A DNA stretch of 35,499 nt from Kiritimatiellia bacterium (GCA_027858345.1 JAQICX010000243.1:1-35499); one strand, 5' to 3'; positions 25,301-31,900 are shown, counted from the stretch's first letter. Program-made: numbers and translations. The notes: a model not told the origin generated them from the letters alone.

Positions 25301-25672
25301 ACAAAAGTTGATTCAACAGATCGAAATGAGTATGCTAAGACAGACCATCAATTCTGGATTTGTCCATTAGTTGATAGTAAAAGTGTTTATCTTGGTCGCT
25401 GGAAGAGAAACTCTGAAATTGCTGAAACACAATTTGATATAAAATCTGTTGAAGGAGTTTCAATGTTGAGAAAGCCTGGAAGTTACGTGGTTGAGGTTTT
25501 GATTCCTGCAGAAGCTATAACCGGATTTAATCCGGATGTAAAAACTCTTGGGTTGAATCTTAATCTTACTATCTCTGGTGAAAAATCAAAACGAGAAGTT
25601 TTCTGGATTTATGATAAGCCATCTGGTGTCATTCAGAAACCTGGAAAGATTGGAAGAGTGATAATCAAATAG
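22391..25672 (+). CDS. Secreted multi-domain glycoside hydrolase, clan-A-like, CBM9-type tail
   Basis: 1,093 aa from the ATG at 22391, chosen for GGAG 6 bases upstream and a signal peptide (MRRIMMLLLMVLFGVNVSGV); the track start at 22337 is too long. After an N-terminal beta-sandwich region (~30-300), residues ~310-640 look like a GH clan-A (beta/alpha)8 barrel: YSPYGMDIHSGIDGVAYQQI, ITSWEIDNECDLHDK with the likely acid/base Glu (~415), and DRQAWITEFGWDT with the likely nucleophile Glu (~532). These resemble GH39/GH5-type arrangements; the exact family is uncertain. Then come a beta domain like NEW3 (~790-880) and a CBM9-like domain (~893-1093: IKFDGNLSDWPKGSKIPSWT, FWNSDVLEVIVDTK). It probably degrades an external polysaccharide. 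No linked sugar operon is present. Confidence 0.85.
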   Translation: MRRIMMLLLMVLFGVNVSGVVVSSEVSNPDTSIWSDSGGSFAVDISASDFKIDAKNVRGISAKVNIPGNGFGVATFKPEGMSASGNLKSVEILSKINMTKYGVFLRFNDGNGQNVVDGNKLNSVIKYKGIIGQWQKTEFVIPDDWVQPVEFIGIMVWNWEAKTVKAQPVVDIAGLKLNVDIADDVKKEDLLSVSCDSGLMRNVFTTSMPPKYKLMVSTWDSENLKGSVKYTVSDYSSGKVVDAGEFKLENKRALCLDIELKVNKFGVYNFEAVVNVEGIKEIKESSRFAYVPTPNVLTEKDKKYSPYGMDIHSGIDGVAYQQIADLGVVWARDFGFSRNWMVRARGQNGNYEGWPFYRSKLPKIDAAGLIIAPVLMGMIGNAPKDGTTVPDKEWARDLSHFLWAFPNITSWEIDNECDLHDKRLAGDSEIYKGYHKRFGEIVNTLDENLWAVENGTAGVHPDKLKIAIDEGAFDNIDVVNAHFYCGTAIPELSTRNANTGQAGEAPSLMRDTLREFSKVADSDGKDRQAWITEFGWDTLAVHIVTEYEQAAYLQRGYLMGLNAGLDKMFWYWNLDTKGIPGGFFDGCGVFSGKDEPKPAAVAYSAMAKMLPNPKPLGSFDVGEGTLGYLFASEGKLVAAVFKLYEDGPSTMQKIGSGVVYDYYGNKIEGNSFKLQVAPTWIVGIDAKETMLKGTACDIISSSYIRASAGDKFVSTIKVDPSKYLTKNSTISADLPNGWELVKRDVVSSENSDMNFNIQIRIAADSKRGFYDVVFAMKDGDYVQYFPIQVEVLDAASIKVYPLQGTFDNSTLKVQIKNNSMYDKTFMFKSEIPSSWSVEPQNLKLDMKAKETVIQEFKVKWNVEDIQKTKAMLQIADVDGTVLAAEGIIPNQLIIPKVSDIKFDGNLSDWPKGSKIPSWTLGCIGQDANVDLYVAYGKKGIYLAFEVQDGLKAQVIPESFWNSDVLEVIVDTKVDSTDRNEYAKTDHQFWICPLVDSKSVYLGRWKRNSEIAETQFDIKSVEGVSMLRKPGSYVVEVLIPAEAITGFNPDVKTLGLNLNLTISGEKSKREVFWIYDKPSGVIQKPGKIGRVIIK

Positions 25673-26238
25673 GGGATCTCTGTAGAGATTTCCTGTTTAA
25701 TGTGAGTATATAAATAGTTCTGCTATGTATATTTGCCTTAATTTTTCAGTTATTTCACTTTATGAGAACGTTTTTCATGCCGTCACGCAGGTGACCGTTC
25801 TCGACCTGTCGAGCCGTAGACAAGGATTGCGAAGGAGTATCTTAAACTTGCAAATTAATATTGTCGTGTAGGAATGGGAACCCACCCCTCCGTTCTCGTT
25901 CCTCGAACACCTCCTCACGCAGAGCGGGACTATCCCGCAAGGCGTGGATAGCCGGGGAGGAGCTAATACGTCCTCATCGTCATTAAAAATTGTTTTGCCA
26001 TTTTATCAGCCACTGTGTCCTCCATCATGTCCGCCGTCTTGTCGCGCCGTAGGCACTGCGAAGGCGGAAGTCCGGAACGGCGAAGGCTGGAAGCACCCCG
26101 ACCCTACAAAACACCTGCGAATAAACCTTTTAGCTTTGGTTGCAGCATCCGTAACTTGTAGGGTCGGGGTCCTTGACCCCGCCAAAAAGGGTGTTCAACC
26201 GAAAAATTGAGGTTTTTTGTCATTTCAGATAAAAACAC
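25673..26238. repeat. Composite repeat block after the glycoside hydrolase
   Basis: A short GC hairpin (GATCTCTGTAGAGAT, ~25676-25690) follows the stop, without a T run. Then come TCGACCTGTCGAGCCGTAGACAAGG (~25800), a MITE-like unit (CCTCCTCACGCAGAGCGGGA, ~25884-25965), an element with perfect 14-bp inverted ends CCCCGACCCTACAA (26096-26109) and TTGTAGGGTCGGGG (26156-26169), and the AACCGAAAAATTGAGG tail (26198). The ORF at 25944-26210 lies within repeats and is not called. Confidence 0.75.
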
Positions 26239-26267
26239 TTGAAAACATATTAGGTAAGGTATACTAT
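26239..26267 (+). promoter_or_regulatory. Promoter TTGAAA-N17-TACTAT
   Basis: -35 TTGAAA at 26239-26244, 17-bp spacer, -10 TACTAT at 26262-26267. The next gene starts at 26488, so the leader would be ~215 bases and includes the reiterated AGTCGTGAGTCCGGAGTCCAG word. Confidence 0.5.
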
Positions 26268-26487
26268 TCATTCAAACGATTAAAAATGTTAAATATTATG
26301 TTAGAACAGGTAGATTTTTGTGGTTTAAAAGTAGCACGTCTGAACAATTGATGGACAACATTCGACCATGGTTTGTTTTAGTCGTGAGTCCGGAGTCCAG
26401 AGTCCTAACGAGCAAAGCTAAGCGATTGACTTTGCACGACAAACGTGAACAGTGCACTGTTCTCTAAAAAGAAATGAGGAAAAGAAA

Positions 26488-26793
26488 ATGATAGCAGTAT
26501 TAGCATCGATAACAGTTAAGCTTGATGAAAAAGCTAAATTTATTGAAATTTTCAATGAAAACGTACCAAATGTATTGGCAGAAAAGGGGTGTATTGAGTA
26601 TGCACCAATGGTTGATGCTCATTCAGGAATTCTTGTTCAGGAAAAAGATGACGCAATGGTTACAGTTGTAGAAAGATGGGAGTCAATTGAAGATCTTAAA
26701 GCTCATCTTAAAGCTCCTCATATGGATGCATACAGGGAAAAAGTTGCCGATATCGTTCAGCATGTGACACTAAAAGTTCTGGAAAAAGTATAG
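26488..26793 (+). CDS. Antibiotic-biosynthesis-monooxygenase (ABM/YgiN-like) protein
   Basis: 101 aa from the ATG at 26488, which has GAGGA about 8 bases upstream; the track start at 26452 adds a non-homologous MHCSLKRNEEKK. MIAVLASITVKLDEKAKFIE, EKGCIEYAPMVDAHSG and VVERWESIEDLKAHLKAPHM, with the conserved W and HLKAPHM, are the dimeric alpha-beta barrel of the ABM family. Members include quinol monooxygenases such as YgiN and enzymes of unknown substrate. The protein is cytoplasmic and cofactor-free in known cases. It stands alone, with repeats on both sides, so no pathway can be assigned. Confidence 0.9.
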   Translation: MIAVLASITVKLDEKAKFIEIFNENVPNVLAEKGCIEYAPMVDAHSGILVQEKDDAMVTVVERWESIEDLKAHLKAPHMDAYREKVADIVQHVTLKVLEKV

Positions 26794-27367
26794 CTCGCTA
26801 CGCGAGCTAGTGATACGTGGGATGTAGGAAGTGGGAAGATGACTAGCTCTGCTAGTCCCGCAAGGCGGGATTAAGGTTAAGATGCTGACATACTGTCAAC
26901 GGAATTAAGGAATGGCGAAGCCATTGTTTGTTTTTTAGGACGTGCGTTGCCGTCAATCATGGTTCCACGGGGGCAAGCCCCGAGGTGACCTTAAAAGCTA
27001 GAACGTCGAATCCACGCTTTGCGGGACTAGCAAAGCTAGCACGTTCACCGTTCAATGATGAATACCCCTCCCACCACTCGACATTTTGCTTTGAGGAGCA
27101 AAATGACAGAGTAGTGACCTCCCCTAAAAGCGGGAGGAGTTTTGGCGGACTAGGGCTGGCTTCCGCCTTCGGCACCTCCTCCCGCCGAGTGGGACTATCC
27201 CGCGATGCGTGGGTAGCCGGGGAGGAGTTGGTGAGTTGTTTTGTAAACCGTTTAAATTGCAAGTTTTACAACTGCTCCCGCTTTTAGGGGATCTGTCATG
27301 CGTGCATGACTGAGGGGTACGCAACAGAAAAATTAATGAGAAAAATTGAGAAAACAGAAAAAAAGAC
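26794..27367. repeat. MITE-like element and short repeats before tRNA-Leu
   Basis: Bases 26815-26870 hold GTGGGATGTAGGAAGTGGGA and CTAGCTCTGCTAGTCCCGC. Bases ~27061-27319 are the most complete MITE-like unit in the window: left end TACCCCTCCCACCACTCG, core CCTCCTCCCGCCGAGTGGGA, right end CATGACTGAGGGGTA, about 258 bp. Both ORFs there (26928-27287 and 26957-27262) are antisense readings of the repeat. Confidence 0.75.
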
Positions 27368-27396
27368 TTGAAATACGAAGCAAAAAGATATATATT
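27368..27396 (+). promoter_or_regulatory. Promoter TTGAAA-N17-TATATT for tRNA-Leu
   Basis: -35 TTGAAA at 27368-27373, 17-bp spacer, -10 TATATT at 27391-27396, 18 bp before the mature tRNA end. GC-rich bases follow the -10. Confidence 0.65.
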
Positions 27397-27414
27397 CTCG
27401 CCTCGTTTTCCAGT

Positions 27415-27500
27415 GCTCGGGTGGTGGAATGGCAGACACGCTAGCTTGAGGGGCTAGTGGGCGAAAGCCCATGCGGGTTCAAGTCCCGCCCCGAGCACCA
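27415..27500 (+). tRNA. tRNA-Leu (anticodon GAG)
   Basis: 86 bases with an encoded CCA. The acceptor stem GCTCGGG pairs with CCCGAGC. The D arm has GGTGGAATGGCAGACAC. The anticodon stem CTAGC/GCTAG frames the loop TTGAGGG, giving anticodon GAG (reads CUC/CUU). A long variable arm (GGGCGAAAGCCC) marks it as class II, and the T arm is GCGGGTTCAAGTCCCGC. The discriminator is A, as required for tRNA-Leu. A 7-bp hairpin (TTACGTA/TACGTAA) follows at 27503-27522. Confidence 0.97.
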
Positions 27501-27617
27501 TAATTACGTAATAAAATACGTAAAACTGTAAATTGCTGGCTTTGCTAGTCCCGCAAGGCGGGAGTAAACGGTAAACGATTGTGTTGCTCCGCGACCTATC
27601 ATTAAGCTACCCACTTT

Positions 27618-27779
27618 TTATCTCTTTCTTGTAGCTCTATATAATGAAGACAAGAAACAGACGTAGCTATGATAAATTTCTTTAATCTTTGAGATAGATT
27701 CATTTTGATTTTTTGCATCACCCTCAATTATTTTAGATAGAAACTCTTGTGCTTCAATTTTGTATGTTTTGTCACTCAT
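27618..27779 (-). CDS. DpnD-like small protein, coupled to the DpnI homologue
   Basis: 53 aa, too short for the track. MSDKTYKIEAQEFLSKIIEG then DAKNQNESISKIKEIYHSYV matches the N-terminal pattern of the DpnD/PcfM family (YKIE-E-LSKIIE-A-N--E-I-KIK--Y). Its ATG overlaps the stop of the DpnI gene by 4 bp (ATGA). In Streptococcus the dpnC (DpnI) gene is likewise followed by dpnD. The C-terminus (CFLSSLYRATRKR) does not continue the family pattern; a plus-one frame in the same stretch reads LQERDKKWVA, so a frameshift is possible. DpnD's function is not established. Confidence 0.6.
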   Translation of the reverse strand: MSDKTYKIEAQEFLSKIIEGDAKNQNESISKIKEIYHSYVCFLSSLYRATRKR

Positions 27780-28546
27780 TGTTCAATTTTTCGATAGTTA
27801 CCACGCTTCGCAAATTCAATAATTCCTTTATCTCTCAAAATTTGTAATTGTTGTCTTATTTTGTCTTTTACGAAGTTGTTATTAGGATATTTTATCTTTA
27901 ATTCCTTCTCGAATACGTAAACTTCCTCAAGAGAGAAATCAGTTTTATTAATTCTATCAATACACCTCATTACATCTAAAATCCAACCTTTTGAGGAAGG
28001 TTTTTTCTCTCTTAAAAAAAGAGTCTTTTCAAAAGCTTCTTTGACAATATTTGGGTTAATGACTTGAGAGTTTTTAACTAAAAAAATTTTGCCTGCATTT
28101 GTGATTCTTGAAATATCTATATTGCAACCTATCCACCCCGCTCGTCTGGCAGTTTCGTTGAGAGGAGGTCGCTCAATAATTATATCTTTAGTAAAAAAAT
28201 GTTTAGGAATAATTAAAAAATTATCAACTGACCACTGTTTAGAATAAGTCAGCAAGAAAAAATTCGGATTGTTATCAGAGTTTATTCTATCTATCATTGT
28301 TGAATAAGCACCATCAGTAATCGTGCTTGATAATTTGCCGTTTTTACTTTTTAATTCAAATTCTTCTTTGCAATTATTACAATAAAAGTCGGCAACAGGT
28401 TTATTGTTTTCAAAGTCAGTTAAAGTAATTTCACCACAATTTGGACAATAACCATTGTTTTTTACCCAATTTTCTGTTAGTACTCGGGCAATCTGTGATT
28501 TGTTTGAATAACCCTCTGCTTTTTTTATGTTAAAAGTTAGCTTCAT
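27776..28546 (-). CDS. dpnC: DpnI-type restriction endonuclease (cuts methylated DNA)
   Basis: 256 aa, very like Streptococcus pneumoniae DpnI over its whole length. It has KSQIARVLTENWVKNNGYCP, ADFYCNNCKEEFELKSKNG with PD-(D/E)xK residues D53, E64 and K66 at the same numbers as I remember for DpnI, and ITDGAYSTMIDRINSDNNPN. ARRAGWIGCNIDISRI follows, and the C-terminal winged helix is DKIRQQLQILRDKGIIEFAK. CPNC and CNNC form the zinc site. DpnI cleaves GATC when adenine is N6-methylated, so it attacks DNA from Dam-positive sources. Host GATC sites must therefore be unmethylated. The gene is coupled downstream to a DpnD-like gene. No Shine-Dalgarno is evident before the ATG, and GC content is very low. 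Confidence 0.95.
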   Translation of the reverse strand: MKLTFNIKKAEGYSNKSQIARVLTENWVKNNGYCPNCGEITLTDFENNKPVADFYCNNCKEEFELKSKNGKLSSTITDGAYSTMIDRINSDNNPNFFLLTYSKQWSVDNFLIIPKHFFTKDIIIERPPLNETARRAGWIGCNIDISRITNAGKIFLVKNSQVINPNIVKEAFEKTLFLREKKPSSKGWILDVMRCIDRINKTDFSLEEVYVFEKELKIKYPNNNFVKDKIRQQLQILRDKGIIEFAKRGNYRKIEQ

Positions 28547-28909
28547 TATATATTAATTGTATTAAATGTTTGATAGACTCGATTGGTATATATATGGTTT
28601 GATGCTACATATTATATGAACTGAAAAATATTTATTAATTCTAAAGCTTATATGAACAAAAAGCAAACAAAAAGTGCGGTTCTAATCGGGGTTTCAACAT
28701 ATTACGTCCAAACATGTAATATGAGTAAATTACAAGAGGAGAAAACAATTATGAATGCTGAATTGTGGAAAGCCTCTGGTGGTATTAATATGCCGAGGTT
28801 TTCCCTCGGATCAGGCGTTCCAACGGTGTGACAGACTAACTATCCGACAAACCAACTCTTTGGCTGTTTGCAATGTCATCGTTTGGGGCTAAAGATTATG
28901 TTGTTAAGT
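28547..28909. other. Gap upstream of the DpnI module with decayed repeat
   Basis: AT-rich for the first 190 bp, where the promoter for the DpnI module should lie. CATATTAC-10-GTAATATG (28697-28722) is a perfect 8-bp inverted repeat. Bases 28755-28830 hold a decayed copy of the GAATGCCTCCGGCGGTGT repeat (AAAGCCTCTGGTGGTATT). No gene seen. Confidence 0.5.
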
Positions 28910-29262
28910 TTAGTGTAGAGTTATTGTATCTGCAATATTAAGCAAATCTTGTGCATCACCTAATGTTATGTTGCGTACAGCAGATATGAGTATTTTATCT
29001 TCAAGGTTTTCGCGTGAAGAGATTTGTGAGATTCAAGGAGCTCAACTAGCCATTTTGGCATATTTCTGCGAAATAGTTTTTCATCCTGTCCGGAGGATGC
29101 TATTGTATAGTATCTGTGACTGAATTTGGGATATTGCCTGAAATCTATATCTTCATTATATATCATGCATGCAACCTTGTCAGAAAATGTTTCAGGTCTA
29201 ATTTTAATATGTCCAATGTTTTTAAGACCATCAGCTAATACATATTGAAATGTTTCAGTCAT
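28910..29262 (-). pseudogene. Frameshifted remnant of a larger gene
   Basis: The 98-aa ORF has a coherent protein-like segment (ICMIYNEDIDF-like start, QYPKFSHRYYTIASSGQDEK, FRRNMPKWLVELLESHKSL). It then turns into unlikely sequence (HAKTLKIKYSYLLYAT). Shifting frame at about 29020-29050 restores a coherent end: ENLEDKILISAVRNITLGDA, QDLLNIADTITLH and a stop at 28910. The PKFS-RY and F-----L-ELLESH pattern resembles C-terminal parts of uncharacterised membrane-anchored proteins. The N-terminal part appears to be missing, and no ribosome site precedes the ATG. Most likely a decayed gene. Confidence 0.55.
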
Positions 29263-29448
29263 ATAAGAAACAGATACTTATCCTTTTGCCGAAATGGTGC
29301 GAGCCTCCCTCTTTACAAAAAATGAAGCATACACACAAGGATTTATTCATGGACTTAATGGTGCCAATAATCATGTAGCATTAAAAACAAAACTAAAATT
29401 GCACATCAAATGCGTGATTTTGGATTGCATATGGTCGGAAGAGGTGCT

Positions 29449-29574
29449 ATAAATGTTCTCGCAGGCTGGGCCTCCAAGTTCCAGGCCTAAGCCACCTGTT
29501 TGTCCTTTGCAACCTAGTGTGAAACTTGAGTGAGCTCCTAGTGGTGAATGAAATGCATTGTAAAATATTGTCAT
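29449..29574 (-). pseudogene. N-terminal fragment of a GH52-like glycoside hydrolase
   Basis: From the ATG at 29574, with AAAGG about 6 bases upstream, the peptide MTIFYNAFHSPLGAHSSFTL followed by GCKGQTGGLGLELGGPACEN matches the start of GH52-type enzymes as I remember them (FNAHHSPIGAFASFTLGF...GGLGLEL). Homology ends at about ENIY. The frame then runs to a stop at 29371 through unrelated sequence, so only ~42 of an expected ~700 residues remain. The intact ribosome site and start suggest recent truncation by rearrangement. Confidence 0.5.
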
Positions 29575-29668
29575 AAGAATTCCTTTGTTTTTGAAAATAA
29601 TATTTAAGAAGAATACAATAATTTGTGAGTTTTGCAAAGTATTGTTTTTTTGCAAAACTCAAAAAAAA

Positions 29669-29734
29669 CAAACGACCTAAAGCTTGGCAACTCAGGTTCC
29701 TTTTATGTCCTTTGAGTCTTTTATGTCGTTTTAC
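29669..29734. repeat. Flanking repeat, left copy, of the four-helix-bundle gene
   Basis: AACGACCTAAAGCTTGGCAACTCAGG and CTTTTATGTCCTTTGAGTCTTTTATGTCG correspond to the right copy at 30321-30404 in the same orientation. It contains the iterated word TTTATGTC/TTTGAGTC every 9-10 bases and reaches the gene's stop codon. Confidence 0.75.
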
Positions 29735-30300
29735 TGGTTAGATTTATTTTGCTTGTTACGAACGTTAATACGTGCATGGCTCATTCGTTCTCGTAAGCCA
29801 CCTTCGCTCAGAAAATCTTGTTCAAGTTTTCTGATTTGGCAGTCAAGCAGGTAGTTGGTTACCTTGATTAACCCAAGAATTGCATTTGCTCGAATTGCAG
29901 GATCTTTGTGTTCAACGGCTGCTTTAAAAGTTTCATAGTCTGCATTTGGGTTCTTTGAAAGTTCACTCAGTCTTTTGGAATAAGGGTGACCTTTTTGCCA
30001 TTCGATGATATCTTTGGTACGCATGAAATCACGGTAATCTTCAAGGAGTTCTTCTAGGCTTGCTCTTGCTACGTTAGTTAGTTTTAGTTCTGTTTCTTTG
30101 GAGGTTCCAGAAGCCATGCTTCCTTCAATGATATTTTGCTTACCTGAGCGAGCCGCTTGCACCATTTGGTCGATTGTTCGGTCATAGCGATTAAAGAAAG
30201 TATTGCAGAACTTAACAGTGGCATCATAAACAACTACTGAACGGTGATAGGATTGCAGATCTTGATATCCACCATGAGGAGGTATGAATCCATCAGACAT
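29731..30300 (-). CDS. Four-helix-bundle suffix-domain protein (rRNA-IVS-type)
   Basis: 189 aa. FIPPHGGYQDLQSYHRSVVV starts the domain, followed by FCNTFFNRYDRTIDQMVQAA, RSGKQNIIEGSMASGTSKET, LLEDYRDFMRTKDIIEWQKG and a last helix NAILGLIKVTNYLLDCQIRK. This is the four-helix-bundle family related to the protein encoded by 23S rRNA intervening sequences, in the version with a suffix domain. The related avd protein of diversity-generating retroelements binds nucleic acid; this protein's role is unknown. It is neatly bracketed by 66- and 84-bp direct repeats (29669-29734 and 30321-30404), suggesting movement as a cassette. No strong ribosome site is evident; AAAGAAAG precedes the ATG. Confidence 0.85.
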   Translation of the reverse strand: MSDGFIPPHGGYQDLQSYHRSVVVYDATVKFCNTFFNRYDRTIDQMVQAARSGKQNIIEGSMASGTSKETELKLTNVARASLEELLEDYRDFMRTKDIIEWQKGHPYSKRLSELSKNPNADYETFKAAVEHKDPAIRANAILGLIKVTNYLLDCQIRKLEQDFLSEGGLRERMSHARINVRNKQNKSNQ

Positions 30301-30320
30301 CGTTGTATTTCTTTCTTTTT

Positions 30321-30404
30321 AAAACGACCTAAAAGACACAAATGACCTAAAAGCTTAGTAATTCAGATCCTTTTTATGTTCTTTAAGTCTTTTTTGTCGT
30401 TTAT
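30321..30404. repeat. Flanking repeat, right copy, of the four-helix-bundle gene
   Basis: AAAACGACCTAAAAGACACAAATGACC and TTTTTATGTTCTTTAAGTCTTTTTTGTCG. It shares the order AACGACCTAAA-GCTT-TCAG-CC-TTTATGT-CTTT-AGTCTTTT-TGTCGTTT with the left copy, plus a 17-bp internal addition. The ends AAAACGAC and GTCGTTTA are also inverted relative to each other. Confidence 0.75.
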
Positions 30405-30485
30405 GTTTTTGTGTATAATTTTTTCAGATCATATACTTTTTGTTTGGGAAAAATCAATGTTTTTCCTAAAACAAATTGAAAATTA

Positions 30486-30514
30486 TTGCTTTGAATTGTG
30501 AATTTTCGTATGAT
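30486..30514 (+). promoter_or_regulatory. Promoter TTGCTT-N17-TATGAT for the deacetylase gene
   Basis: -35 TTGCTT at 30486-30491, 17-bp spacer, -10 TATGAT at 30509-30514, with ~36 bp of leader before the ATG. Confidence 0.5.
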
Positions 30515-30556
30515 TGGAAAAGCCAATGTTAAAGCATTTTTTTTTAAAGGAGTACC

Positions 30557-31315
30557 ATGAAGAAGATAGTGACTAGAGCGGATGATTTCGGGTCTTTTAA
30601 GACCGCCAATAAGGCAATCATTGATTGTGTTAATAATGGCATTGTTAAGAATGTTTCAATTATGGTTGTGACAGATTATTGGCAGGAAGCTGCTGAAGCT
30701 TTTAAGAATCGTAATGATATCTGTCTTGGGTTGCATTTTACAATTAATGCAGAGTGGGATGATATTAACTGGAAACCTGTGAGTTCAGTAGAACAAGTTC
30801 CAAGTTTGGTGACAGAAGATGGTTTATTCAGACAAAGTCCTAGCGATCAGAAAGATGCATCTTTAAATGAAATTATGATAGAGTGTAAATCTCAGCTTGA
30901 ACTTGCGCGTTCAGCTGGTCTTAATATTGAATATCTGGATACACATTGCGGTTTTGAGTGGTTTGGAGAAGGTGAACTTAGAAACCTATTAAATGAGTTT
31001 TGTCAAACCGAAGGATTAGTATATAGTGGTATAATTGATTTTGAAAAACTTCCATCTCCAGAGTCAAAGGATGTTGATGGTTATGTTGAAGTTCTTAAGG
31101 GGGTAGATAGCGAAAGTATTTATTTATGGATTGGGCATCCGTGTAATCCTGTTGATGAAATTATGAATGTTGTGCATGCTGGTTTAAATCCTGGTGATGT
31201 GGCAAAGCAACGTGATCTACAAAGGGATATGTTTCTGAATGAGAAGATTGTTGAAGTCTGTAAAGATTACGGTGTTCAAACAGTAAAATATACCGAACTA
31301 TCTTTTAATGGTTAG
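30557..31315 (+). CDS. ChbG/HpnK-type (YdjC family) carbohydrate deacetylase
   Basis: 252 aa, full length. Motifs of the family: KIVTRADDFGSFKTANKAII with the metal/catalytic Asp pair (D9-D10), CLGLHFTINAEWD with the metal His near 60, IEYLDTHCGFEWFG with the second His near 131, and LWIGHPCNPVDEIM near 195. YdjC/ChbG enzymes are Mg2+- or Zn2+-dependent and remove acetyl groups from N-acetylated sugars such as chitooligosaccharides. AAAGGAG is 7 bases before the ATG. It is a single gene with its own promoter and no linked sugar-uptake genes, so the natural substrate is open. Confidence 0.92.
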   Translation: MKKIVTRADDFGSFKTANKAIIDCVNNGIVKNVSIMVVTDYWQEAAEAFKNRNDICLGLHFTINAEWDDINWKPVSSVEQVPSLVTEDGLFRQSPSDQKDASLNEIMIECKSQLELARSAGLNIEYLDTHCGFEWFGEGELRNLLNEFCQTEGLVYSGIIDFEKLPSPESKDVDGYVEVLKGVDSESIYLWIGHPCNPVDEIMNVVHAGLNPGDVAKQRDLQRDMFLNEKIVEVCKDYGVQTVKYTELSFNG

Positions 31316-31900
31316 TGCGGGAATAGAATCTGAAGTGATAAGTGGGAAGTAATAGGTAGGAAGTGGGAAGCCAAGATAGGTATAATAACGGTTAATGGCG
31401 GAATTCATTTTTTCATATCTCTTTGTTTTAGTCCAGAGTCGAGAGTCTTGAGTCCTAATGAATGAACCCCCTTCGTCTCGCGTTGCTCGCCACCTCCTCC
31501 CGCAGAGCGGGACTAGCGAGCTAGCCGGGGAGGAGTTTTTGTAAACAGGGTTTTTATTGATGTGCCAACGGCACGTGTCACGAGAAGCCTAGGGTAATCC
31601 CGCCTTGCGGGAGCAACCCTAGGTAATAACAAAGAGCAAAGCTCTTTACCTGCCCACAGCAGTGTCTTGGCTGGCAACTAACTGACAAGGGACGGAACAT
31701 CGAATACCCAACAAACTAATCACCCAACTATCCAACTAATCCAGCTTTGTCAATTGACAAATCAAAAAAAACTATATTATTTTCAGTTATTAATTGTAAT
31801 CAATCTTTCTTTTTGCTATAGTTTATTTTTCAGATAAAGACTAGAACATTTTTTTATCTTAAAATGTGCATAACTAAACACTTAACACTTATTACTAAAA
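31316..31900. repeat. Repeat-rich gap before the coiled-coil gene
   Basis: It holds AAGTGGGAAGTAATAGGTAGGAAGTGGG (31337), TTAGTCCAGAGTCGAGAGTC (31431) and a short MITE-like unit (~31468-31540: CCTCCTCCCGCAGAGCGGGA to GGGGAGGAG). TAGGGTAATCCCGCC and ACCCTAGG around 31590-31622 form an inverted repeat. AT-rich DNA follows, with TTGACA at ~31756 but no clear -10 partner. No gene seen. Confidence 0.65.

Noticed and set aside
25676-25690. Rho-independent terminator after the glycoside hydrolase
   Set aside because: The stem ATCTCT/AGAGAT has a very small loop and no T run, so it was not called a terminator.
25944-26210. 88-aa ORF after the glycoside hydrolase
   Set aside because: It lies across three repeat types with no start signal or protein-like composition.
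29268-29480. Plus-strand gene fragment TYPFAEMVRASLFTKNEAYTQG
   Set aside because: It reads well for ~40 codons but needs a frameshift to continue, overlaps the GH52-like fragment antisense, and I recognise no family; mentioned only as part of the fragment region.
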